NCBI RefSeq assembly: GCF_905475465.1
Contig: NC_062251.1
Location: 7,433,001 to 7,497,000 of the forward strand
DNA length: 64,000 nucleotides
Reading direction: 5' to 3'
Origin: Pieris napi
Taxonomy: Eukaryota; Arthropoda; Insecta; Lepidoptera; Pieridae
Below the pieces are notes generated by a model that was not told the DNA's origin, searched no databases, and saw only the letters and a program-made list of their open reading frames with translations. The position numbers and the translations under genes are program-made. This document shows, in pieces, positions 41,235-51,480 of this stretch (within the stretch, counting starts at the first letter, position 1; every line of letters starts with the position of its first letter).

Positions 41235-43268
41235 ATGAACATAAATCAAGAATTATTAATTACGTTGATTCAAGAAAGGCCTGTAATATGGGATAAGACC
41301 ATCGACGATTATAAAAATAAGCGGCTTAAATATGATTCCTGGAAAGAAATATTTATTCATTTCCAGCCCACATTTGAAGATTTAAGTGGTGATGAGAAAA
41401 ACAAGTTTGGTAAGTTACAGATATTTAATTATTAACTTTTTACTTATGCATAGTTGTTTTGATAGGAGAGGCGACCTTCGTTAGATACAAAATATTGTGC
41501 AAATCTGTTGCGAACTTCATTAGCCGCCAAACTTCCGCGAACTGCATTCGTGATAGGTAACTGGATTAGTTCCGATTCTGAATCAAGGGTGGACTCATTT
41601 TCACTCGCATTGTGAAACTGAAAGTTTTCCTGCTTATGTATAAAATTTTGCAAAACACAACATGTTTTCACAATATCAACTGCCAAATCGATGGACACAT
41701 TCATTGGCCGGTGAAAAATTCGCCATTTATTGGATAAAATGCCAAACGCACATTCAACAAATCTTCGCGCTCTTGTGAGTCTGTAGTTAAATGTACGTTT
41801 TAATTGATCAAGCTGATGACCACCAAATGGACGAAGCAAGTGATAATGCAAAGCAAAGGCTTCGTCCGCAACGAACACATATGGCAAATCGTAGTCAATT
41901 CCAGGCAAACGTGTTGCATCGGGTAGATTTAATCCGTTGTTTGTTAAATTTTTCCAAAATGGGGTCTCTTTAAACACACTGGAATCACACTCCTTTCCGT
42001 AGGCGCCAACGTCAACAAATATAAAGTTGTAATCGCTATCTACTACTGCCATCAAAACTATAGAAAAAAAATGTTTGTAATTTAAAAACATCGAGCCACT
42101 ATCAATTGGCTTAATAAGTCTGATGTGTTTTCCATCGACCGCTCCTAAGCACAGCGGGAAGTTGGAAGATTCTTGAAATTTGCTTGCAATGTGTAGCCAG
42201 TCTTCTTTAGATGGCATTTTCATATATTCTTTATACAGTTCTAACCAAATGTAGTGGCATACTTCACGTACGATGCAACTTATGGTTTTTATTCCAATTC
42301 TATAGCTGTAGTATAGGTCAGTAAAGGTATCTCCTGTTGCTAGATACCTGAAATATAAAACAAAACGGTTCAGGTTCAAATACTAAAACCCCATTTTAGG
42401 TCGGGGTCGATTCAGTTTAGGTCGGGGGTTTTCATAAATTTTGAATTTAATAATTATTATTTATTTATTTTCAGGGCAAATGGTGATGAAGAAGTGGACC
42501 AATATGAAAGATAGCTGGATAAAATATGACAAAAAAATTAATGAATGTAAGTCTGGTTCTTCAGCAAAAAAAATAAGAAAATATATGTTCTATGATGAAA
42601 TGATGTTCCTAAAAAAAAATGTTGAGCATCGCAAGACCGATTCTAACATGACTGAACATGTTCATGATTCTAGCCTCAGTAATGAAAATTTTGATAGTGC
42701 AGTCCCGAATCAATCAAGCTCGGGATACACTGAACGGAGTGAGACGCAAAGGGCTAAAAAAAAAAGAAAAAATGAACTAAGTGAAGTTGACATTAGGTTT
42801 ATGAAGTTTATGGATTCAGCAGAACGAGATGAGAAAAAGAAAAGCCGTAGTATGAACTTTTTTATGGGAATCGCTGATACAGTTGACAAGTTCAGTGATG
42901 AAAATATGATAGACTTTCAGTTTCAAGTAATTTCAATAATTAAAAATATTCAACAAAGACAGTGTACTCAGTATATACCTACATCAAGAAACCAATGGGA
43001 TCAAGGCCATCAAGGATATTTAAGTGGTACAGCATCCTCAAATGCGCAATCGTCAACATATGGATATTCTACAGCTGCTAGATCGAGCTATGGAATAAGT
43101 CGTCCACAGACGTCTTCTCATGATTTTGGACACGGTTCTGGTTTAGAGCCAATCCACTACCGACCCGAATCACAATTATCTGTACATAGTGTAAATGCGG
43201 AAAGTATCTCGGCAGATTCTCAAGTTTCTATTGAAGACGAATTCGATTTTAGTACCGCACTTGAGTAG
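41235..43268 (+). CDS. MADF partner protein of Harbinger copy 6, two exons, intact
   Basis: Exon 1 is 41235-41409 (MNINQELLITLIQERPVIWD...YDSWKEIFIHFQ, donor G|GTAAGT), exon 2 is 42475-43268 after TATTTTCAG, phase 1. The spliced frame is 322 codons plus stop. MADF spans about residues 3-95 (QMVMKKWTNMKDSWIKYDKK). Then come a KKKRKNELSEVDIRFMKFMD basic/acidic region, FFMGIADTVDKFSDENMIDF (BESS-like) and a Ser/Gln/Tyr-rich tail. The gene overlaps the transposase gene in the opposite direction with exons in each other's introns. Role inferred as element-end DNA binding. Confidence 0.85.
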
Positions 43269-43716
43269 CATTTTCAGCGTAGTGTATTTTTTGATTTACT
43301 TGTTCTTAAATTAATAATTATTAAAATTCAATTACATGTAATAATTTTGTTTGTGTGCAATAAACAATTTTAAACTAAAATATGTCATTTAATTTTGTAC
43401 CTACTTACCTCAGAGTTACAGCCAATCTTTCTGCGGGCGATATACTCTCTCGCATAAAAGTATCTTGATGTTTTAGTTCCTGGGATAATTTTTGGAGCAA
43501 GTTGTCGAATGTAGTTTTCTGCATTCTAAAATAATTGTAAAACTTGTCTTCATCTTCTCTCAATTGATTCTTGACAAGTGTATGAAACGCGCCATATTCC
43601 TCCCTTTTTTCTAAAATCGGATGTATCCAAAACCTTACTTCCCTTTTTTTTTCTATTTTCTTTTTCCTATATATGTAATAAGCAACTATAATCTTTTTTT
43701 TCGTAAGAAAATTCAT
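41444..43716 (-). CDS. Harbinger transposase of copy 6, two exons, intact
   Basis: Exon 1 is 43716-43409 (MNFLTKKKIIVAYYIYRKKK, FRMQKTTFDNLLQKLSQELK, SISPAERLAVTL; donor GAG|GTAAGT). Exon 2 is 42347-41444 after ATATTTCAG, phase 2, giving 403 codons plus stop and YLATGDTFTDLYYSYRIGIK at the join. DDE motifs: CLGAVDGKHIRLIKPIDSGS, ECDSSVFKETPF (in place of SDGG), ADEAFALHYHLLRPFGG and RLTRARRFVECAFGILSNKW. The second-region motif is unusual and may affect activity. Element ends lie near 40960 and 43985 but no clear TIR was found. Confidence 0.85.
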
Positions 43717-43991
43717 GACGCAGCACGTCCTACACAGCCCGAGTAAAAAGCGCTACTAGCCAGTACTTACCAATGTCTCGCGCGGTGATTTTGCCGTATC
43801 ATGTACAAGCTAGCACGTTTTTTCAACCGTACGGCTTACACACCGTACGTTTGAACAACCGTGTAATGGAAAAGATGCCTGATAGTTATCCCACGTATGC
43901 GGAATACGCTAGACGCTCTTTATTATGATTGCGTGTCGTACGGGTAATGAGTGATTAGTTAATTGTCGCAGTAGTTATTCGGGGTGTTAAC
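43717..43991. other. Right end of Harbinger copy 6
   Basis: Contains a CCGTACGGCTTACACACCGT...ACGG palindromic patch (about 43828-43850) and then returns to gag sequence near 43985. The precise terminus was not established. Confidence 0.45.
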
Positions 43992-44410
43992 TTGTGGGTA
44001 CAAGTTCGCGCCGTCGCGACTAGTGCTAATTTATCATCGAAAGACCTAGTTAAATTCCTCTCATTATTTACCAAGTCCCTAGAACCGCGCTCTATATTAC
44101 AAAATCATGTTAAAAAGACAAATTTGCGAGCTAATTCCCGAAAGCGAGATTATTTTACGACAAATATTAAATGTTTTTCATGTGGGGAAATTGGTCATAG
44201 ACAAATTTTGTGTCCTAAAAAAACTAAGTATGAAAACGCACCTGGGTCTACAAACAATACAAGTTTAAATAAAAGGCAGTTTTTTTAATGATAAAATAAT
44301 TTGCACATTTTGTAAGAGGGTAGGACATAAAACGGAGGACTGTTTTGTTCGACAGCGTTCTGACTCGAGCGGTAGGCTAAATGTTAACTTTTGTAGTGAT
44401 TCATTAGCTA
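43992..44410 (+). pseudogene. Gag nucleocapsid part with two CCHC knuckles
   Basis: QVRAVATSANLSSKDLVKFL resumes gag. CFSCGEIGHRQILC and, after a frame change at about 44288, CTFCKRVGHKTEDC are two CX2CX4HX4C zinc knuckles that bind genomic RNA. Confidence 0.85.
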
Positions 44411-44439
44411 ATTGCTATAAGCAAAATGATGTTACAACT

Positions 44440-45165
44440 GCCAGGTAGTGGGTCGACGGTATCTTTAATTTCCGAGTTTGTAACTAAGTGTTTACGGTAA
44501 ACTCAAATATCGTGTTTTCTTGTATTACGCGGCTTAGGAAGCCAAGACATCGAAGTATCTTTTTGTACTACTCTGACAGTAGAATTTTCTGAGATATCGC
44601 TTGAAATATATTTTTATGTAGTGTGCGATAAAAGCATGTATATCCCGATGATCGTGGCGACCGACGTGTTAAATCGGGATGACGTTATCTATACACGTAC
44701 TCGCGGTGTGCAAAGGCTTACCAACTGTGTTGAGAGAGTTATGACTATCGAATCTACCGACGTCGTACAAGTAAATACTCCGCTGTTAGGGTTTGATAGG
44801 GAACGTTTAATGAGCATAGTTAAAAAAAATCATACATTTCTTAGTAGTTGGGACGGCTAATACCACGGTTGTTTACCGCCCTTATAAAATGTCGTACGAT
44901 GAAAAATTACGCGTAAGAGAAATAATAAAAGACCTATTGAATAAAAAATAATTAGAGAGCCTGACTTTCTAATTATTCTGAGTATTCTAGTCAAATTTTA
45001 CTTGTAAAGAAAAAAGACGGGTCAGATAGGATTTGTGTCGATTTTAGGACCCTAAACTCAGAGACAGTCAAATATTTATCGGCTAGGTAAAGCACCTATT
45101 TTACTTGCAATGGTCAGGTAAGGCCGAGCTCGCACAAGATACGAATAAATTGATAAAAACGTTTT
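44440..45165 (+). pseudogene. Protease-like region and short RT start
   Basis: GSGSTVSLISEFVTKCLR and DKSMYIPMIVATDVLNRDDV fit a retropepsin-like domain with a lost DTG. TPLLGFDRERLMSIVKKNHT follows, then VYRPYKMSYDEKLRVREIIK and SSQILLVKKKDGSDRICVDF, the first conserved RT motifs, with frame changes. RT then breaks off and integrase sequence begins, so about 1.5-2 kb of pol is deleted. Confidence 0.7.
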
Positions 45166-45890
45166 AAAATGCAATATCTTTGTTTGGTACGCCCATGTCA
45201 ATTGTAGCCGATCGTGGACGAATGTATGAGAATAGTTTATTTGTTAAATGGAATAAAGATTTAGGTTGTAAATTACATTTCACAACACCTGAGATGCATC
45301 AAAGTAATGGTCAAGTTGAACGATATTGTAGAACAGTAATGAATATGATTTGTGTTGAGTCTAATTACGGAAAAGAAAAGTGGTCTAATATCTTATGGAA
45401 ACTACAGCTCACCTTGAACATTACTATGCAAAAATTTACTAAATTGGCACGTATGAATTTGTTAGTTGGTAGTAATATAGCAACGCCTGTTATTAAATCT
45501 TTAGTGCGAGATGTTGCTTTAGAAGCCACCAGTCCAAACCGAGAGTCGCTACGTGAACTTGCCCGTCAACAGGCCTCACAGCGATTAGAGGAAAACCGTG
45601 TATCTCAAGATGCTCGCGTCAATAAAAATCGCAGGACACCAAAATCATTCCAAAAGGGCGTGTAGAGGTGTAATTAACACTAAAGGCGATTTTGTATTGG
45701 TGCAAAAGGCGAGTCAATCTGTTGGCAAGCTAGACTCCTGTATGCGCGGACCATATGTGGTTTTAGCGGTGTTGTCGCAGGGCATGAACTAAAATTGGTC
45801 GCTGGTTTCTATGGTAAGACCATGCTGATGCCCTGGCGCGGGGTATGGACCCATGATGTGTGTGCCGCATTCTTTGAGAGTAAGTAATTT
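45165..45890 (+). pseudogene. Integrase, C-terminal half
   Basis: SLFGTPMSIVADRGRMYENS (second catalytic Asp), HQSNGQVERYCRTVMNMICV (Glu), SLRELARQQASQRLEENRVS, a stop at 45663, then the C-terminal domain in other frames: KGDFVLVQKASQ, LVAGFYGKTMLMPWRG and DVCAAFFES. The zinc-binding N-terminus and first Asp are missing. Confidence 0.8.
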
Positions 45891-46012
45891 TTACTTGCCT
45901 TTTTCAAAACTTGTATTTGTTGATAAATGTTTTGTGAGAACTGACATTTTATTAGGACTGCTTTTCATATACTTAGAACCTAATTTTATTAAAGACCTGC
46001 GGGAGTCTTGTA

Positions 46013-46425
46013 TGATAGTAATGGAGTCACTCTTACTATCAAAAGCAATGGAGTCGCTCTTGCTTAGTGTGATATACAGTAATGGAGCCACTCTTACTGT
46101 TGAAAGCAATGGAGTCGCTCTTGCTTAGTGTGTTGTACAGTAATGGAGTCACTCTTACTGTTGAAAGCAATGGATTCGCTCTTGCTTAGTGTGTTGTACA
46201 GTAATGGAGACACTCTTACTGTTGAAAGCAATGGATTCGCTCTTGCTTAGTGTGTTGTACAGTAATGGAGTCACTCTTACTGTTGATAGCAATGGAGACA
46301 CTCTTGCTATGTGAAATAAATGAAATAATGGATGCGCTCTTATTTCAATTTGATATTGTGTTCTACACAATTAGTCATTTCGAGTGATGTTGTGTCGAAA
46401 GTAATGGATGCGCTCTTACTTTCGA
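46013..46425 (+). repeat. Array of 12 stem-loops with constant loop and covarying stems
   Basis: Twelve perfect inverted repeats each close an 11-nt loop of consensus TGGANNCRCTC. Positions (stem-loop-stem): 46013-46041, 46043-46065, 46076-46100, 46104-46126, 46137-46161, 46165-46187, 46198-46222, 46226-46248, 46259-46283, 46286-46310, 46321-46347, 46395-46425. Stems are 6-10 bp and differ: TGATAGTAA, AAGCAA, ACAGTAA, ATAGCAA, TGAAATAA, TCGAAAGTAA, each matched by its exact inverse. The closing base pairs are always AA/TT. Units alternate G-T-A-A and G-C-A-A stems for the first ten. The array lies between the integrase and the 3' LTR, so it is in the genomic and messenger RNA of the element. 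Confidence 0.95.
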
Positions 46426-46567
46426 TGTAAGTAATGTTAATTTAACGTTATAATAATCAAAATGACGATAGTCCTTCCTCACAACAACCGCACGCGATAG
46501 CAGTCATCTCCTGATCTAGTTTCAAGGCGCCAGACGGGCGAGGACGCACCGTCGTCAGGAGAGGCCG

Positions 46568-46826
46568 AATAGGCTGTAAAAACTCAACTGAAGCGTACGA
46601 GTGGGGTATACTGGACTAAACTGGTTTTCAGGCTATAAAAGCACGGCGCGTGGTGTGGCGCACTCACTTCTTCGCCGCCTCGCACTGAATAATATAGACG
46701 TCACTTACAGTTATTGTTGTTGAATTTGTGGTCATGTGTTCTTTATTAATTAATAGTAGTTGTGTGGTAAATTTCGTGTAATCTAATTTGTTTTTTTTAA
46801 GTAATTTTATTTGTTAATTTCTTACT
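46568..46826 (+). repeat. 3' LTR (259 bp)
   Basis: Matches the 5' LTR except for one base. It is preceded by AGGAGAGGCCG, a short purine-rich stretch that could serve as polypurine tract, and followed by the GTAC duplication. Confidence 0.9.
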
Positions 46827-46918
46827 GTACATTAAAATTAGGAGTTTATATTAACATGGTTAACAAATTGCTTAATTACTTATTTAATATATTTGAACCG
46901 ACTTTATATTGTGTTACA

Positions 46919-47046
46919 GGTTAAGGCATCAGAAAGATCTGGTGCAGGAACAGCAGAAATTCATGTCCCTAAGTTGTGGTACTATAGTGAAATGTTCTTA
47001 GCAGATGTGGATGTACACAAGATCAGTGAATTCCATCCTCGATGAC
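46919..47046 (+). pseudogene. MADF-type (Myb/SANT-like) protein exon fragment
   Basis: After a TGTTACAG acceptor the frame reads VKASERSGAGTAEIHVPKLW then YYSEMFLADVDVHKISEF before a stop. The SGAGTxxxxxPxLWYY motif is a hallmark of the linker behind the MADF domain in many insect MADF genes. The exon is truncated or decayed. Confidence 0.55.
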
Positions 47047-47198
47047 ATGCCATTTGAAGATAGTGCTGAGATACATGCATACGTTATACTATTTTATCAT
47101 CTTTTTTTTTTTTAAACTCTTGCCAACTGACACCTTCCCCATTAAAATATTGCACAAAGGCTTCCCTTACATTTTTTGCATTACTGCTGGCATTCCTA

Positions 47199-49672
47199 TC
47201 TATATATATATATAAAAGAAAGTCGTGTTAGTTAAACCACTTATAACTCAAGAACGGCAGAACAGATTTGGCTGAAAATTGGTAGGAAGGTAGCTTAGAG
47301 CCTGGAGACGGACATAAGACTTTTTATCCCGTTCGACAGCGTTCCCGTGTGACTTGACATGAAACGTCAGTCACTATAAAACGTTGTATAACAAAACAGA
47401 ATCAGACTTGGAATAACAAAACGCGAATGACACCTATGTAATTGACGTATAATGACAGCTATGTAATGACGTATGGATGACAATTTGATATTTGTAAGAA
47501 ATCAATATTAAAACTATTTCTATTAAATAAATAATTAACAATTATAATGTAATGATAGTGCCATTGCCCATTCGTATAAACAGTGAAGTGAACTATAAAA
47601 CTCGGTATGGTTGAAAATATGAGTTTTGAAATAAATTTTTAGGTGAATTGAAGTGAAGTGAAGTTCAATTAATAATGCCGCGACCAAGACGATCTTTCCC
47701 GACAAAGCCGTAATGCAAGAAGAATACGAAATACTGCAAATGAAAGGACTGAAGAAGAACAAGAAATTGCACGTGAACAGCGCCGCGATAGTATGGCTCG
47801 ACTTCGTGCTTCTCAATCAAGAGAGCAAAATGAAGCAGCCCGTGAAACAGCTCGGTTGGCAATGCAGAATCGTCGAGCGAACAACAAAGGTCAACAAATA
47901 GATAATTTGCGACGCAGAACAAGATATTTATCAAGTGCTGATTTATATCGAGCAGCGTTTCAATACGATTGCAGCAATGATTACAGCTTGCATTGGGCAA
48001 ATGGACGTTGTTTGCGAGTATTGTGGTGCATTGAAGTTTTCCGGAGAAACGCCTGGATTATGCTGCCTTAATGGTAAAGTGAAATTGCCATTGTTGACTC
48101 CGCCACATGAGCCATTGTATTCATTGCTTTGTGGCGAAACACAAGAATCACGCCACTTTCTTGCAAATACTCAAAAATACAATGGTTGTTTCCAAATGAC
48201 GTCATTTGGGGCAGATATTATCGTAGAACGAGGATTTAATCCGACATTTAAGGTATTTATTTTTGTACTTACATAGAATGTAGTTAAAGAATAACTTACT
48301 TTATCTATTGGTATGTATTATATTTGCTAATTCTGAACTCTACTCTCCCACCGAAAAAAGTGTAACCCAGTTAATACTGTCTGGTTTTTATTTTGTAGAT
48401 ACAAGGACAGATTCATCGAATTGGATCATTACTACCTTTCGAAGATACACAGAATAAATTTTTACAAATATATTTCATGGGCAACATGGAAGAACAACTT
48501 GATCGACGCCTAGGGATCAATGCCGGAATGAAGCAATTCTTCAAGACTTGCAGTGTCTGCTTCATGAACATCATGCGTCGGTCAGGTTGTTTAAGAGTGC
48601 TTTAGAGCGCATGCCAAGTGATGACTATAAAGTTGTCATCAAAGCAGATAAACGACCATCTGGAACACACGAAAGGACATTTAATGCTCCAACAGTAGAC
48701 GAAGTTGCCATCCTGATTGTTGGTGAACAATTAGAAAAACGCGATATTGTGCTTACACGTCGCAATAGTGGGCAACTGCAACAAATATCTGAAACTCATC
48801 GATCATATGACGCATTGCAATACCCGCTGATGTTTTGGCAAGGAGAAGATGGATATTATTTTAATATTAAAATGATAAATCCATTGAATGGTGAGTATCA
48901 GTATCATAATTTATTTCATTTATTTGTGAAAGACACTGATTTAAAATAATGCTTATAAAAAAAAATTTAATGTCTGTATTGTTTGCATTTAAAATTTGCC
49001 TTTGAAATGGTTAATTATCAAATTTTTAATTTCAGGTGAACAAACGCAATGGTTTGATGATTCGTCAAAATGCTGACAACTATTTGCTGCGGTTTCGTCG
49101 GTTGTTTCAGCAGTATTGCGTTGACATGTATGTAAAAATAGAAACGGAACGTTTAACATTCATTAGGTTGAACCAAGCCAAACTGCGTTCTGAGGAGTAC
49201 ATCCATTTACGTGATGCAGTTAGTACTGAAGGAAATGCAGCTAATATTGGTCGATTAACTATTCTGCCGGCGACGTACAATGATAGTCCACGTCATATGC
49301 ATGTGTATACTTTTACCTGTAATCCAAAATGGATAGAAATCACTCAATTACTGCTTCCCAGACAAACATCAAGTTATAGACACGACATCACAGCACGTAT
49401 ATTCAGGCAAAAAATTCGGTCCCTGATGAACTTTATTGTTAAACAAAAGTCTTTGGAGATACTCGATGCTGGATGTATTCAATCGAATGGCAAAAGCGAG
49501 GCCTGCCGCACGCACACATTCTTATTTGGTTAGGAAATAATTCAGCCTGACCAAATAGATCATCTATGTGCCGAGATTCCTGATTATGAAGTCGATACAG
49601 ACCTACATGATGTTGTTACTACTAATATGATTCATGGACCGTGTGGTGCCATTAATCCCCAATCACCTTGCA
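47199..49672 (+). mobile_element. Helitron with Rep (HUH) gene, decayed and 3'-truncated
   Basis: The 5' end TCTATATATATATATAAAAG (after an A) and AAGTCGTGTTAGTTAAACCA match the usual start of arthropod Helitrons. Coding pieces follow in several frames: a basic N-terminus, CEYCGALKFSGETPGLCC (zinc-finger-like), HFLANTQKYNGCFQMTSFGA, intron about 48252-48398 (GTATTT...TTTTGTAG), IQGQIHRIGSLLPF, DYKVVIKADKRPSGTHERTF, RSYDALQYPLMFWQGEDGYY, PRHMHVYTFTCNPKWIEI, and the Rep motif RGLPHAHILIWL (HUH). A further short region ends IHGPCGAINPQSPCM, where BEL sequence takes over. The helicase domain and 3' CTRR end are absent. Confidence 0.85.
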
Positions 49673-50258
49673 TGGTCGATGGCACTTCATCCCGGCCTAC
49701 TCCCCAAATTTTGGAAATTTATGGGAGACGGGTGTGAAGTCTATTAAGCACCACCTACGAAGAATCCTTAATACTAACCTTACCTATGAAGAGCTTACGA
49801 CGGTTCTCTGTGGAATTGAGGCGTGCTTGAACTCAAGACCGCTTTGCCCGCAGGAAGACAGCACGTTGGAACCATTAACTCCGGGTCATTTTTTAATAAC
49901 TGAAGCTCCTGTAACCGTGCCTGATGTGAACGTGAAAGACGCTAAAATAAGTAACCTGACACGTCGGCAATACACGCAAAAACTGCTGAACGACTTCTGG
50001 TCAAGATGGCAAAAAGAATACTTGACGCGGCTGCAACAAAGACCGAAATGGTTAAAACGCGAAGACGAATTCAAAATAGGAGACATTGTCCTCATAAAAC
50101 AGGACAATTTGCCACCAGGAAAGTGGCATATGGGACGAATAATCGATAAGCATCCTGGCCCCGACGGTCTTACCAGAGTCTATAGTGTAAAGAGTGGTGA
50201 TCATATAGCAAAGCGATGCGTAACCAAATTATGTCCATTGCCCATCGAAATAGATTAG
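49672..50258 (+). pseudogene. BEL/Pao integrase C-terminal part
   Basis: An open frame of about 195 codons reads WHFIPAYSPNFGNLWETGVK (catalytic Glu region), LCGIEACLNSRPLCP, TPGHFLITEAPVTVPD and the DUF5641-type tail LLNDFWSRWQKEYLTRLQQR, GDIVLIKQDNLPPGKWHMGR and VYSVKSGDHIAKR. The rest of the BEL element is missing; the 5' limit is the junction with the Helitron. TTTGGTGGGCGGC at about 50429 may be the polypurine tract and LTR start. Confidence 0.85.
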
Positions 50259-50554
50259 TGCTATATAGTTGTTAAAATTTATTATTGTACTATTCTTCTT
50301 TGTATAAATTCTTCTGACCGCACCGATAACTTAATAATTGTTGTAGAAGCAAACTCAAAGCATGTAAGTTTAAGCATGCACCTATAAGTTTTGTTAATTT
50401 TACTTATTTTGAAAGGACTTCAGTAGTCCTTTGGTGGGCGGCTTATGGTGATTCTATTTTGCAATTTAAATCTAAAAATATGTAGTCTCAATTATTTTAA
50501 CGATGAAATTTAGTTGCCAATATACATTTGTGAAGTAAAGACGTGTTTCTCTAA
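50259..50554. other. Probable BEL 3' end and LTR part
   Basis: AT-rich sequence with AGTCCTTTGGTGGGCGG (about 50421-50437), which resembles BEL polypurine tracts. No full LTR could be bounded. Confidence 0.35.
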
Positions 50555-50715
50555 ACGATCCGCCGGCACGATACAAACTAGACCTTACGACCTAACCAAT
50601 GATAAAAGTCCGTTCATTGTCCACGTCTCCCGGGAAGTAGACGACCCATCTTCCGGAGCTTCTTTACGTGCTATTACATTCGGTCAGTTTATGCATAAGG
50701 ACAAAATTAGTTCTT
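50555..50715 (+). pseudogene. LINE gag (family B), N-terminal piece
   Basis: RPYDLTNDKSPFIVHVSREV then DDPSSGASLRAITFGQFMHK DKIS is the start of the gag found at 36345-37303. It breaks at about 50715 where a Penelope tail is inserted, and resumes near 51080. Confidence 0.65.
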
Positions 50716-51075
50716 CAAAGATTGGTACGCGAAGCCATTGAAATAAAAAAACACCCTAATTTCAATAGAGAAGACGGCCTAAAATTGTCAAACACCTGGG
50801 ATCCAATAATATCCAAATTCTCAAGAAAAACAATCCGCGAAAATAGATCACACTCGTTGGATTAGTCGATACCAACTCCGGGGAAATAAATACAGATAAT
50901 GCAACTTTCTCTACAGCTGTGATACTTTTTGACATCCAACACCTTTTGTCTTCAGTCACCGTGACCACGCACGCTGTAAAGCACGCGAAACGTCGGATAA
51001 ATTTAAAATTATGTTAAATAATTGTAAATTAATAATAATACATAACTTTAATCCGGTTAAAAAGTTTTTTCTTTA
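50716..51075 (+). mobile_element. Penelope-like element 3' fragment
   Basis: LVREAIEIKKHPNFNREDGL then KLSNTWDPIISKFSR is the residue pattern that follows the GIY-YIG endonuclease in Penelope-like ORFs (here missing one N). The following non-coding part includes CACCGTGACCACGCACGC and AAAGCACGCGAAACGTCGG (about 50957-50997), found in arthropod Penelope ends. It splits a LINE gag. Confidence 0.6.
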
Positions 51076-51480
51076 AAATTAGTTCTGCCATACACGATTG
51101 CGTAAAAAATGTAGGCCGTAACAAAATTAGCGTTGAGTTCTCTTCTGCTGAAGCTGCCAACAACTTTCTTCAAAGCTATTATCCCTACTTATAACATAAC
51201 CAGAATGGGGTTGGTCAGAGGTGTAGCAGTGGACTTGTCAATGGACGAACTCGTCATTAAAGCTTCTTCCTCGATGTGGTGAGGTATTATTGTCAAGGCG
51301 ACTGAACCGAAAATCAGTTACTGAGGGTGTCACCACCTGGGTGCCTACCCAATCTGCCGTCCTGACCTTCAGGGGGCAAATGTTCCCTGCTAAGGTTTAC
51401 TCTTACCACACTTCCCTCCCTGTCGAAACCTACAAACTTCCAACCATACAGTGCCTGAACTGCTGCTATGTTAGTCTCAG
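51076..51480 (+). pseudogene. LINE gag (family B), continuation
   Basis: Frames with shifts read VGRNKISVEFSSAEAANNFL, MGLVRGVAVDLSMDELVIKA, TTWVPTQSAVLTFRGQMFPA and LPVETYKLPTIQCLNC, colinear with the copy at 36345-37076. The first CCHC knuckle is cut after its first two Cys by the next LINE. Confidence 0.75.

Larger units (their letters stand above)
40060..46826 (+). mobile_element. Ty3/gypsy LTR retrotransposon with nested Harbinger and internal deletions
   Basis: Two 259-bp LTRs bound the element, and GTAC flanks it on both sides (40056-40059 and 46827-46830). Inside are gag pieces (40425-40950, 43992-44410), protease-like (44440-44865), a short RT piece, an integrase C-terminal half (45165-45890), an array of 12 hairpins (46013-46425) and the 3' LTR. 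Most of RT and RNase H is deleted. A Harbinger element (about 40960-43985) splits gag. The LTRs differ at only one base that I could see, which implies a recent insertion even though the coding part is defective; mobilisation in trans is the simple explanation. Confidence 0.85.

Noticed and set aside
46013..46425. CRISPR-like array
   Set aside because: The repeats are themselves inverted repeats with variable stems, have no spacers of constant size, lie in a eukaryotic retrotransposon, and no cas genes exist.
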